This document shows, in pieces, positions 16,877-24,274 of a stretch of DNA of 64,000 nucleotides. How positions within the stretch are numbered: position 1 is the first letter of the stretch; each line of letters begins with the position of its first letter. The DNA comes from Lachnospiraceae bacterium NC2008. Lineage in GTDB: Bacteria; Bacillota; Clostridia; Lachnospirales; Lachnospiraceae. The position numbers and the translations under genes are program-made. The DNA lies in the NCBI GenBank assembly GCA_000687675.1, contig JHWS01000003.1, positions 62,001 through 126,000 of the forward strand. The letters are read 5' to 3'. The notes under the pieces are model-generated. The model searched no databases, had not been told where the DNA came from, and worked only from the letters and a program-made list of their open reading frames with translations.

Positions 16877-17932
16877 ATGGCCGCAAAATCTGACAGAGTA
16901 GTTTATCTTGATATCCTAAGAATTATTGCCTGTTTTTTAGTTGTGATGGTACATATATCAGCTCAGAATTTGTTAGAGCTTCAACCATCGTCTTCTCAGT
17001 TTATTATTCACTCTTCATATAATACGCTGGCATTTTCTGGCGTAGCTCTTTTCTTTATGATAAGCGGGGCTCTTATACTTAATCCAAACAGACATTACTC
17101 AATAAAGAGTATGGTTTTTAAGGCTCTTCATATCTATGTCATATATTTTATCTGGAAGTTTTTATATATGATTTTCGACCTGATTGATGCTGGCGGAAAA
17201 TTAGATGGAGCTTTCATTAAGAATTCGATTATAAATCTTCTTTCTAAAACAGGTTATTATCATCTTTGGTTTTTACCAGCCATAGCTGTTATATACCTTT
17301 TTGTTCCTGTGATTAAGAAGTCTGTAGAGAATGACAAAAAGCTTTGTCATTACTTTATTGTGGTTTTCTTTGTATTATCTGTTTTTGCTTCTACAGCATT
17401 TCATTTTGATTTTAAGTTTAAATATACAGTTCAGGATTTTTATAATCTTAATGACTTTAGTCTATTTACTGGCTATCTTGGATTCTTTGTGCTGGGACAT
17501 TATCTTAACAGGTATGCAGAAAGCATGAATTCGGTTATAAGACTTGTAATTTATATTCTTGGACTTGTTATGATTCCTGCCTCAGGGTTTATAGATTCAT
17601 ACTTATCAAAAGGAATACCGGGAAGTACGGCCATGAATACACCATTTAGTCTGCCTTCATTTGTTATTACTTTGGCATTATTCCTTTTTATACAGAACAA
17701 CACCAGTAAGAAGAATTCAAAATTTCTTGGTCTTTTATCTGCTATAACTCTTGGAATATATCTTATCCATCCAATATTTATAGTTCTTTGTGGAAAGATA
17801 GGATTAGAGCCAGGTTCATTTGCGGCTATAATATCCATTCCTGTAATTACAGTTTTGGTAACACTTGCTTCAGGTCTTGTAGCATTTGTATTATCAAAGA
17901 TTCCAGTAGTAAATAAGCTGGTGAAGATGTAG
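16877..17932 (+). CDS. Acyltransferase-3 family membrane protein
   Basis: An integral membrane protein of 351 residues with about ten hydrophobic segments. The start VVYLDILRIIACFLVVMVH is the signature of acyltransferase family 3 (OafA/WecH-like), with the catalytic His closing that segment. FFMISGALIL and YHLWFLPAIAVIYL are also typical. Members O-acylate surface sugars or peptidoglycan; the substrate here is unknown. I start at ATG 16877, with AGGGAG four bases upstream. The exported L,D-transpeptidase gene starts 24 bases later, so both may act on the envelope. Confidence 0.88.
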   Translation: MAAKSDRVVYLDILRIIACFLVVMVHISAQNLLELQPSSSQFIIHSSYNTLAFSGVALFFMISGALILNPNRHYSIKSMVFKALHIYVIYFIWKFLYMIFDLIDAGGKLDGAFIKNSIINLLSKTGYYHLWFLPAIAVIYLFVPVIKKSVENDKKLCHYFIVVFFVLSVFASTAFHFDFKFKYTVQDFYNLNDFSLFTGYLGFFVLGHYLNRYAESMNSVIRLVIYILGLVMIPASGFIDSYLSKGIPGSTAMNTPFSLPSFVITLALFLFIQNNTSKKNSKFLGLLSAITLGIYLIHPIFIVLCGKIGLEPGSFAAIISIPVITVLVTLASGLVAFVLSKIPVVNKLVKM

Positions 17933-17956
17933 AAATATAAAGATAATAGGATATAT

Positions 17957-18667
17957 ATGAAGAACAATTTCTTTAATAAAAAATGCATAATGCTAATCTT
18001 AGTACTGCTAGGAACCTTATGTCTTTTTAAGGTCAGTGCCGCAGCTGGTAATAATAGCTTATTAAAGGTTCCTGAGACAGATATGGTTTCAGCTAACTCA
18101 GTAAGTGATAACCAGGTTTCTGATAATGCAGTTTCTGAAAATATGTCTCATGAAAGTTCACGTTATGAACTATATGTTAATCGTGGACTTAATGTTGTTA
18201 CAGTATATGAGAATAAAGATGATGGAAGCAGAGAAGCTATCAAAGCATTTGCCTGTTCCTGCGGCAGACCTCATGGCCACAACACGCCACAGGGGACCTT
18301 CTATACTTCTGAAACATACAGATGGAGAAGGATGATAGATAATACCTACGCTCAGTATGCAGTCAGGGTTAATAAACTTATCATGTTTCATTCTGTTCCC
18401 TATAAGGAGATGAAGCCTAATACTCTTAAATGGGCTCAATACAACCTTCTTGGAAGCAAGGCATCACTTGGCTGTATCAGACTTGCAGTTTCTGATGTAA
18501 AGTGGATATATGACAATTGTGAGGAAGGGACTAAAGTTGTAATTTACGAAGATATGGATGAAGAGCTTCCTATAGAGAAGCCAGAGTCTTTTAAGATTAG
18601 TTATGATATGAGATACAGAGGATGGGATCCAACAGACCCAGATCCAGAGAATCCTTGGAATAATTAG
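17957..18667 (+). CDS. Exported L,D-transpeptidase (YkuD domain) with SLGC active site
   Basis: 236 residues: a hydrophobic signal or anchor (about 10-30), a low-complexity linker with repeated VSxN units (SVSDNQVSDNAVSENM), then a YkuD catalytic domain. Conserved points are GRPHGHNTPQGTF, H145 in MFHSVPY and C173 in SLGCIRL. The usual SHGC is SLGC here, so the second His is replaced by Leu; I believe such variants exist in Clostridia, but activity should not be assumed. These enzymes make 3-3 cross-links or attach proteins to peptidoglycan. The C-terminal tail is Pro/Asp-rich. The stop codon lies inside the base of a large palindromic element (18664-18855). Confidence 0.85.
   Translation: MKNNFFNKKCIMLILVLLGTLCLFKVSAAAGNNSLLKVPETDMVSANSVSDNQVSDNAVSENMSHESSRYELYVNRGLNVVTVYENKDDGSREAIKAFACSCGRPHGHNTPQGTFYTSETYRWRRMIDNTYAQYAVRVNKLIMFHSVPYKEMKPNTLKWAQYNLLGSKASLGCIRLAVSDVKWIYDNCEEGTKVVIYEDMDEELPIEKPESFKISYDMRYRGWDPTDPDPENPWNN
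18154..18172. repeat. 19-bp dyad, TAGTTCA-N5-TGAACTA family (site 6)
   Basis: AAGTTCACGTTATGAACTA inside the L,D-transpeptidase gene, in the linker-coding part. Inner GTTCA-N5-TGAAC perfect. Confidence 0.5.
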
Positions 18668-18855
18668 ATTATGTAGGGTGGGGGAGTTGCAAGATTATAT
18701 TTGCTCCTAATTGCCAAACGCTACGAGGAACTAATCCACGAGGCTCTAACCCTCTCAGGATTGCCTTCGAGGGAAAGACCCTCGGGATGGATTTCCTCTC
18801 CGCGGCAATTAATGTCGCAAATAAAACCTTGCAACTCCCCCACCCATAGGTCTAA
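18664..18855 (-). repeat. Structured repeat element, copy A (candidate ncRNA on the minus strand)
   Basis: A 192-bp imperfect palindrome. The main stem is 18 perfect pairs (GGGTGGGGGAGTTGCAAG at 18676-18693 with its complement at 18828-18845), closed outside by TTAGA/TCTAA. The inner 120 bases (18700-18820) match the inner parts of copies B and C. Read on the minus strand the core begins GCGACATTAATTGC and has the apical hairpin GAAGGCAATCCTGAG. A mismatch in the stem on the plus strand becomes G-U on the minus strand, so minus is the likely RNA sense. It begins on the stop codon of the upstream gene. No known family is recognised. Confidence 0.75.
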
Positions 18856-19002
18856 TAATTATTAGAGTTTTTTATAACGTGTTATAAATTCTGTTTATAG
18901 CAGTTTATCTGTTTCCTTTATATTCAGCGTTTCTAACCATTAGAGCATATCTTTTTCATTCAAAATTTTAATTAGCATATTAAAAAAATTTATATGAAGC
19001 AG
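18856..19002. other. AT-rich spacer with two small dyads
   Basis: Between copy A and the sulfur-operon promoter. It holds CTAATAATTATTAG (18852-18865) followed by a T-run, and TTTATAAC-GT-GTTATAAA (18871-18888). I see no gene here. Confidence 0.4.
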
Positions 19003-19031
19003 TTGACATGAAAAAAAATAGATGTTATATT
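19003..19031 (+). promoter_or_regulatory. Sigma-A promoter of the sulfur operon
   Basis: TTGACA (19003-19008), a 17-base spacer and TATATT (19026-19031): near consensus. Predicted transcription start is about 19038. Confidence 0.85.
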
Positions 19032-19038
19032 CTGATAA

Positions 19039-19053
19039 ACCTACTCGGTAGGT
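19039..19053. promoter_or_regulatory. Dyad operator at the transcription start of the sulfur operon
   Basis: ACCTAC-TCG-GTAGGT, perfect 6-bp arms, covering about +2 to +16 of the predicted transcript. The position suits a repressor. Clostridial sulfur genes are often under Rrf2-family (CymR/IscR-like) control; that identity is inference only. Confidence 0.6.
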
Positions 19054-19080
19054 AGGAATAAGGAAAGGAGACTACAAAAA

Positions 19081-19209
19081 ATGAAAACTGCAACATTATT
19101 TGAATCATTAACAGCATCATTTATCGAAGCATTAAGAGATGTATGTTGTATGTGTTCTATGCGTATGTGTATCAATGGAACATATTGTTTTCATGCGAGT
19201 CGATGTTAG
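19081..19209 (+). CDS. Cys/Met-rich 42-residue leader peptide
   Basis: A short frame just downstream of the promoter, with AAAGGAG ten to eleven bases before its ATG. The N-terminal half is ordinary. Residues 22-42 carry six cysteines (22, 23, 25, 30, 36, 42) and three methionines (24, 27, 29), in CCMCSMRMC and YCFHASRC. A small hairpin (19210-19227) starts at the base after the stop, and a terminator-like hairpin follows at 19244-19290. Genes for homocysteine/cysteine metabolism and sulfonate-type uptake lie downstream. This is the layout of a transcription-attenuation leader that senses Cys-tRNA (and perhaps Met-tRNA). A ribosomally made modified peptide is less likely because no maturase or exporter is nearby. 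Confidence 0.8.
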   Translation: MKTATLFESLTASFIEALRDVCCMCSMRMCINGTYCFHASRC

Positions 19210-19243
19210 ATAAATCTGTGGATTTATTATAGAAGTTCTTATG

Positions 19244-19303
19244 AGCTGTCATGGCAAGTGTGAAAGCATAAGCCATGACAGTTTTAATTTAACTGAAATG
19301 GCT
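19244..19303 (+). terminator. Attenuator: terminator hairpin with a mutually exclusive alternative hairpin
   Basis: Terminator: CTGTCATGGC (19246-19255) pairs perfectly with GCCATGACAG (19272-19281), two further pairs at the base, then TTTTAATTT. Alternative: the same 3' arm can instead pair downstream, AGCCAT (19271-19276) with ATGGCT (19298-19303) and CAGTT (19279-19283) with AACTG (19291-19295). The two folds cannot coexist, as expected for regulated read-through into the gene at 19350. Confidence 0.7.
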
Positions 19304-19349
19304 AATAAGAAAAATCAATAACAAATAATAATTTTTAAGGAGATAAAAA

Positions 19350-20693
19350 ATGAGTAAAGAAGCATTAGAGAAAGCAAAGAAATATACATTATTTTCATTC
19401 ACAGGATTAACACAGAAAGAATATCAGCCATTCTTCTTTGAGAAGGCTGACGGAATAAAGGTTTGGGATGATCAGGGAAAAGAATACATCGACCTTGGTT
19501 CCCAGCTTGTAAATGTAAATATAGGTTACAACAACAAGAACGTAATTAAAGCAGTACAGGATCAGGTTGAGAAACTAGCATATGTAGCACCTAAGCATGC
19601 ATACGAAGGAAGAGCAGAACTTGGTGAACTTATTATAGAAGAAGTTGCACCAAAGAATGCAGGTAAAGTTCTTTTCACACTTGGTGGTTCTGATGCAAAT
19701 GAATTCGCTATTAGATTTGCAAAGGCATACACAGGAAGAGACAAGATCTTCTCTAAATATGAATCATATCACGGTGGTACATACGGAGCATCAAGTCTTA
19801 CAGGTGAGCCAGATAGAGCATCACTTTTCCCAACCATACCTGGATTTATCAAGTTTGCAGCACCTCACCTTTATGGATATGATATTAAGTTTGACTCAGA
19901 GGAAGAGGCTACAAAGCATTTCCTCAACAGACTTGAATACCAGATTATACAGGAAGGTCCAGAAAAGATAGCAGCACTCTTTATTGAGTCAGTACCTGGT
20001 TCTAACGGCGTATATGTATATCCAAAGGGATACCTTAAGGGCGTTAGAGAGATTACTAAGAAGTATGGAATCTTACTTGTTGCTGATGAAGTTATGGCTG
20101 GTTTCCTTAGAAGTGGTGACTGGTTTGCCATCGAAAGAGAAGGCATAGAGCCAGATATTATCACATTTGCAAAGGGTGTTAACTCATCATACGCACCACT
20201 TGGCGGTGTAATCATCAGTAAGGAAATTGCAGATTATTATGATAATAACCCATTTACTGCAGGTCTAACATACAATGCTCATCCAGTTGGTATAGCAGCA
20301 GCTATAGCAAATATTAAGGAATACAAGAGATTGAATATCAAAGAACACGTACTTGAGCTTGAGCCTTACCTTAAGGGAAAACTTGCAGAACTTAAGGAAA
20401 AGCATATCTCAGTTGGTGATGTAAGAAGTATAGGACTCTTTGGTGCCATAGAATTCTCATACAGCAAGCAGACTAGAGACTATGTAGAGAAGACTCTTGA
20501 CGGCAAGCCATTCCTTAACACATTTATTACAAAGATTAGAGAAGAGGAAGGCCTCCTTACACTTGGTGGTGGCTCACATATTATCGTAGCTCCTCCACTT
20601 ATTATTACAAAAGAAGAGATTGATGAGATATTTGTTAGACTTGACCGTGCAATCAACTATGTTGATGAAATCGTTAAGGCTGGTAAGAAATAA
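19350..20693 (+). CDS. Class III PLP-dependent aminotransferase (taurine/omega-amino acid type?)
   Basis: 447 residues of fold-type I, class III aminotransferase. Visible are LFTLGGSDANEFAIRFA, the YESYHGGTYGASSLTG loop, VADEVMAGFLRSGDW with the PLP-ring Asp, and ITFAKGVNSSYAPLGG with K275 as the PLP lysine. The sequence resembles the taurine:2-oxoglutarate and taurine:pyruvate transaminase branch. Being first in an operon with a sulfonate-type transporter fits taurine or another amino-sulfonate as substrate, but specificity in this class cannot be read from motifs. AAGGAG lies about seven bases upstream. Highly biased codon use suggests strong expression. It is controlled by the attenuator just upstream. 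Confidence 0.85.
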   Translation: MSKEALEKAKKYTLFSFTGLTQKEYQPFFFEKADGIKVWDDQGKEYIDLGSQLVNVNIGYNNKNVIKAVQDQVEKLAYVAPKHAYEGRAELGELIIEEVAPKNAGKVLFTLGGSDANEFAIRFAKAYTGRDKIFSKYESYHGGTYGASSLTGEPDRASLFPTIPGFIKFAAPHLYGYDIKFDSEEEATKHFLNRLEYQIIQEGPEKIAALFIESVPGSNGVYVYPKGYLKGVREITKKYGILLVADEVMAGFLRSGDWFAIEREGIEPDIITFAKGVNSSYAPLGGVIISKEIADYYDNNPFTAGLTYNAHPVGIAAAIANIKEYKRLNIKEHVLELEPYLKGKLAELKEKHISVGDVRSIGLFGAIEFSYSKQTRDYVEKTLDGKPFLNTFITKIREEEGLLTLGGGSHIIVAPPLIITKEEIDEIFVRLDRAINYVDEIVKAGKK

Positions 20694-20716
20694 ACAGGAA
20701 AGGATAGGGTAAAAAT

Positions 20717-22012
20717 ATGTCACGATTCGATACTAAGAAACTACATGCAGGATACAATCCAGCGGATCACAACTATGCAGTATCAGTACCAATCTATGCA
20801 ACAGCAGCATTTGAACTTGGAACTGTAAAAAGATCAGATGATATGTTCTCATTTGATAGCTGGGATCCACTTTATACCAGACTATCTAATCCTACTACTG
20901 ATGTTCTTGAAGGCAGACTTATAGAACTTCATGATGCAACTGCTGCAGTATCTCTGGCATCGGGCATGGCAGCAGTATCTTATGCACTACTTAATGTTAC
21001 AGCAGGAAGTGGAAGAATACTTGCAACAGCAAGATTATACGGTGGAGCGCTTGATAGCTTTACACAGGTATTTAGAGAAAACAATGTCGCTTTCGATATT
21101 GTTGAAGACCCAGATAACGTCCAGAACTTTGAGAAACTTATAAAGGAAGATACAAAGGTAATCTATGTAGAAAGCCTTACAAATCCTAATGCAACTATTC
21201 TTGATATTGAGAAGATTGCTGAAATAGCACATAAACATAATATTCCACTTATTGTTGATAACACACTGGCAACACCATATCTTTTAAATCCATTTGAGTT
21301 TGGAGCTGATGTAGTTGTTTATTCAGCTACAAAGGGTCTTTCAGGACATGGCAATGTTATAGCCGGAGTTATCCTTGAGAATAACAAATTTAACTGGAAA
21401 AATGGAAAGTTCCCTCAATTTGAGGAGACACCTTACTTCCTTAGAAGCCAGAAAGGTCAGCCAAGAAACTACTACGACGTATTTCCTGATGGACCATTTA
21501 CAGGAAGAATCAGAAGTATACATCTTAACTATCTTGGAGCAGCACTTGCACCATTTAGTGGTTACCTTGTTCTTCTTGGTCTTGAAACACTTTCAGAGAG
21601 ACTTGATAAGCAGGTTAGAAATGCTGAGAAGATAGTAGAGTTCCTTGAGAGCCGTATAGGTAAGGAAGTCCTTTGGGTTAAGCATCCACATGCTAAGGGC
21701 AGCCCATATGCTGACCTTGCAAAGAAGTATTTCCCTAAGGGAGCTGGAGCTATCCTCTCATTTGGCCTTAAGGGTGGTCTGGAAGAAAGAATCAAATTCC
21801 TTGAAGCAGTAAAGGTATGGGGTTTCCAGGCAAATATAGGAGATGCTAAGTCACTTATCATTAATCCTTCAACTACAACACATACAGAGCTTGATGCTCA
21901 TTATCAGAAGCTTGCAGATATTGAAGATGCAACTATCAGATTATCTGTAGGCCTTGAAGATGCCGACGATCTTATCGAAGATCTTGAGCAGGCATTTAAA
22001 GTAGCATTTTAA
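20717..22012 (+). CDS. metY: O-acetylhomoserine sulfhydrylase (MetY-type)
   Basis: 431-residue Cys/Met-metabolism PLP enzyme. The opening, FDTKKLHAGYNPADHNYAVS, and the length (longer than the 380-400 residues of MetB/MetC) are typical of O-acetylhomoserine aminocarboxypropyltransferase, which makes homocysteine from O-acetylhomoserine and sulfide. LASGMAAVSYALLN and YSATKGLSGHG, with K206 as the PLP lysine, are visible. AGGAAAGGA precedes ATG 20717. Sulfide released from an imported sulfur compound could be fixed here, which fits the Cys/Met-rich leader upstream. Some relatives prefer O-acetylserine or succinylhomoserine. Confidence 0.9.
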   Translation: MSRFDTKKLHAGYNPADHNYAVSVPIYATAAFELGTVKRSDDMFSFDSWDPLYTRLSNPTTDVLEGRLIELHDATAAVSLASGMAAVSYALLNVTAGSGRILATARLYGGALDSFTQVFRENNVAFDIVEDPDNVQNFEKLIKEDTKVIYVESLTNPNATILDIEKIAEIAHKHNIPLIVDNTLATPYLLNPFEFGADVVVYSATKGLSGHGNVIAGVILENNKFNWKNGKFPQFEETPYFLRSQKGQPRNYYDVFPDGPFTGRIRSIHLNYLGAALAPFSGYLVLLGLETLSERLDKQVRNAEKIVEFLESRIGKEVLWVKHPHAKGSPYADLAKKYFPKGAGAILSFGLKGGLEERIKFLEAVKVWGFQANIGDAKSLIINPSTTTHTELDAHYQKLADIEDATIRLSVGLEDADDLIEDLEQAFKVAF

Positions 22013-22024
22013 ATGAGGTAACAC

Positions 22025-23014
22025 ATGAAAACTGGTGGAAAGTACATACTATCAGTAATACTTGGTTCGTTGGGATTCGCCCTTGCGGCAATCCTTAATA
22101 TTATCGTACCGGTTAAGGCTGATGTCAGTTTTGAAAAGCATATCGTAGCGGGCTACTTGGTAGACAGTAATGAGGCATACCGCATAGTGCTTCTCGCAAT
22201 CATAATACTCTTCATCCTAAAAGCAATTCTGGATTACCGGGATGAGGCCCGCAGAAAGAAGTATATTAGGGGTGCAAAGTTCAGATTCGTAATGGGTATT
22301 CTCCTTTTCGTCTGGGACGCACTTGGAACTAAGTATCAAATCTTGACACAGCCTTTCTTTCCGGGACCTGCAGGTATTATGGAAGCCTTCATATCAGAAG
22401 GAGACTTCCTATGGAAGAATACACTTTATTCATTAAGACTTTACCTGTATGGCTTTATTATCGGTACTTTCGCAGGTATTGTAACTGGAACACTGGTTGG
22501 CTGGTTTAAAAGAGTGGACTACTGGATAAGCCCGATACTTAAGGTACTTGGAGTTGTACCGGCAGTGGTATGGATGCCATTTGCACTTACACTTCTTCCA
22601 ACAGCTTTCGGTGCGGCAGTTTTTCTTATAGCAGTATCTGTATGGATACTAGTTGCAACTCTAACAGCAGCAGGTGTTAAGGAAACTCCAAAGAGGCAGC
22701 TTGAAGCAGCCAGAACACTTGGCGGCGGTCAGGCATATCAGGTATTCCATGTGGCACTTCCACATGCCATGCCTCAGATATTTACAGGAATAACAACAGC
22801 TAACGGCTATGCATTTACCACCTTAGTTATGGCGGAGATGATGGGCCAGCCTGGCGGACTTGGATACTACATCAATGCATCTAAGGTATGGTCCGCATAT
22901 TACAAAGTATTTGCAGCAATTATTGTGATGGCAATAATGTTCTCGATTATTACCACACTGTTAGAAAAGCTTCAGAATTATATGCTCAGATGGCAGAAAG
23001 GTGTACTTAAATGA
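22025..23014 (+). CDS. ABC transporter permease, sulfonate/taurine/nitrate type
   Basis: 329 residues, about seven membrane segments. The C-terminal two thirds is a BPD-type inner-membrane domain with the EAA loop EAARTLGGGQAYQVFHVALP, which docks on the ATPase. The SsuC/TauC/NrtB resemblance is clear (PGPAGIMEAFI, VVPAVVWMPFALTLLP). The N-terminal 85 residues add two hydrophobic segments and a charged stretch not usual in SsuC. It overlaps the ATPase gene as ATGA. Its partners are the ATPase at 23011 and the lipoprotein at 26174. Confidence 0.88.
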   Translation: MKTGGKYILSVILGSLGFALAAILNIIVPVKADVSFEKHIVAGYLVDSNEAYRIVLLAIIILFILKAILDYRDEARRKKYIRGAKFRFVMGILLFVWDALGTKYQILTQPFFPGPAGIMEAFISEGDFLWKNTLYSLRLYLYGFIIGTFAGIVTGTLVGWFKRVDYWISPILKVLGVVPAVVWMPFALTLLPTAFGAAVFLIAVSVWILVATLTAAGVKETPKRQLEAARTLGGGQAYQVFHVALPHAMPQIFTGITTANGYAFTTLVMAEMMGQPGGLGYYINASKVWSAYYKVFAAIIVMAIMFSIITTLLEKLQNYMLRWQKGVLK

Positions 23015-23802
23015 GTACTACAAATGACGAAATAATCCTGAAAATTGAAAATGTAAACCGTATCTATAACGATGGGGACACAGAGACAGAAGCTCTCTCT
23101 GATATTAACCTTGAAATTAAGAAGGGAGAGTTTATATCTATCATAGGAGCCTCAGGATGTGGTAAAACCACACTCCTTAGACTAATTGCCGGGCTGGACA
23201 AGCCACAGAGCGGCGACCTCTATCTCTACGATGAGAAAATCAAAGGCGCCGACCCTAAACGTGGCTATGTCTTCCAGAACGGCGGTTTATATGAATGGCT
23301 TACAGTTGAGCAGAACATCGCCGCAGGTCTTAAAGCAAGACATGTATATAAAAAGGAGAAACATAGAATACCAAACTATGTTGAGATGATGGGCCTTAAT
23401 GGTTTTGAGAATGTTTTCATTCATCAGATATCCGGAGGTATGGCTCAGCGAGTAGCTATAGCAAGAAGTCTTATAAATAACCCTGAAGTACTTCTTTTAG
23501 ATGAGCCTATGGGTGCCCTTGATAATTTCACAAGAGCAGCTCTTCAGGACAAGATCTTAGAGATTAAAGCAAAGAAGAATATCACTATGATTCTGGTAAC
23601 TCATGACATAGATGAGGCGCTTTATCTGTCAGACCGAATCATCATTATGACACCAAGACCTGGAAAGATAAGTGAGATCATTGATGTGAAAATGAACCAT
23701 CCACGTAATCGTAATGGTGTAGATTATGTAGAGCTTAGAAAGAAATTACTTGAAAAGTTCCACCTTGCAAGCGAGGTTAAGGAACCTGAATACACAATAT
23801 AA
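23011..23802 (+). CDS. ABC transporter ATPase, sulfonate/taurine type
   Basis: 263 residues with a complete ATPase set: Walker A GASGCGKTT, Q-loop YVFQNGGLYEWLT, signature ISGGMAQRVAIA, Walker B LLLDEPMGALD and the switch His in VTHDIDEALYLSD. It belongs to the SsuB/TauB/NrtD branch (TPRPGKISEII near the C-terminus). The ATG overlaps the permease stop, showing a shared transporter. The substrate is inferred to be an organosulfur compound from the operon. Confidence 0.9.
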   Translation: MSTTNDEIILKIENVNRIYNDGDTETEALSDINLEIKKGEFISIIGASGCGKTTLLRLIAGLDKPQSGDLYLYDEKIKGADPKRGYVFQNGGLYEWLTVEQNIAAGLKARHVYKKEKHRIPNYVEMMGLNGFENVFIHQISGGMAQRVAIARSLINNPEVLLLDEPMGALDNFTRAALQDKILEIKAKKNITMILVTHDIDEALYLSDRIIIMTPRPGKISEIIDVKMNHPRNRNGVDYVELRKKLLEKFHLASEVKEPEYTI

Positions 23803-23841
23803 TGTGCCCTGATAAACCACGGACTTAAAGGAGAAAGAATT

Positions 23842-24255
23842 ATGAAAAAGATATTACCAATAGTAAATATTATTATAGGAGCCCTTTTAATTATAGGACC
23901 ACAGACATTTTTACATGTATGTAAAGGAAGCATGATGGGTATGACACCCCCATGTAAGGATATTCCAACATGGTCACTTGTAGCAGGTATCATTCTTATA
24001 ATTGTAAGTCTTGCCAAGCTTGTACTTATCTTTACAGGTAAGGGAAGCAAGGTTGCATATATCGTAACAGGACTTGCAGAAGCAGTTATAGGAGTAGTAG
24101 CAATCGGTATTCCGACTTTTATTGTAGGAACCTGTAAGAGTCAGCATATGCACTGCCACATGGTTACAAAGCCGGCACTTATCATTATCGGTGCTGTAAT
24201 CATAATAACTGCAGTAGTAGGACTAATTGTAAATAAAGATAAAAAAGTAGAGTAA
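23842..24255 (+). CDS. DUF4418-like four-helix membrane protein
   Basis: 137 residues, four hydrophobic segments, with the motif CKGSMMGMTPPCKDIPTW between helices 1 and 2 and TCKSQHMHCHM between helices 3 and 4. These loops are rich in Cys, Met and His, which suggests a thiol or metal site outside the membrane. It resembles DUF4418 proteins, which I recall next to FtsX/LolD-type ABC genes. AAAGGAG precedes ATG 23842. It sits between the two ABC modules, the usual spot for an accessory subunit. No function is known to me. Confidence 0.75.
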   Translation: MKKILPIVNIIIGALLIIGPQTFLHVCKGSMMGMTPPCKDIPTWSLVAGIILIIVSLAKLVLIFTGKGSKVAYIVTGLAEAVIGVVAIGIPTFIVGTCKSQHMHCHMVTKPALIIIGAVIIITAVVGLIVNKDKKVE

Positions 24256-24274
24256 ATAAAGGTATAAACGATAG

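Noticed and set aside
18664-18855. Simple transcription terminator for the L,D-transpeptidase gene
   Set aside because: The stem is far longer than needed, the T-run is not adjacent, and a 120-base core shared with two distant copies would be unexplained.
19081-19209. SCIFF-type or other modified-peptide (RiPP) precursor
   Set aside because: Six Cys in a short peptide fits superficially, but no radical-SAM maturase or exporter is near, the sequence is unlike SCIFF, and an attenuator follows immediately.
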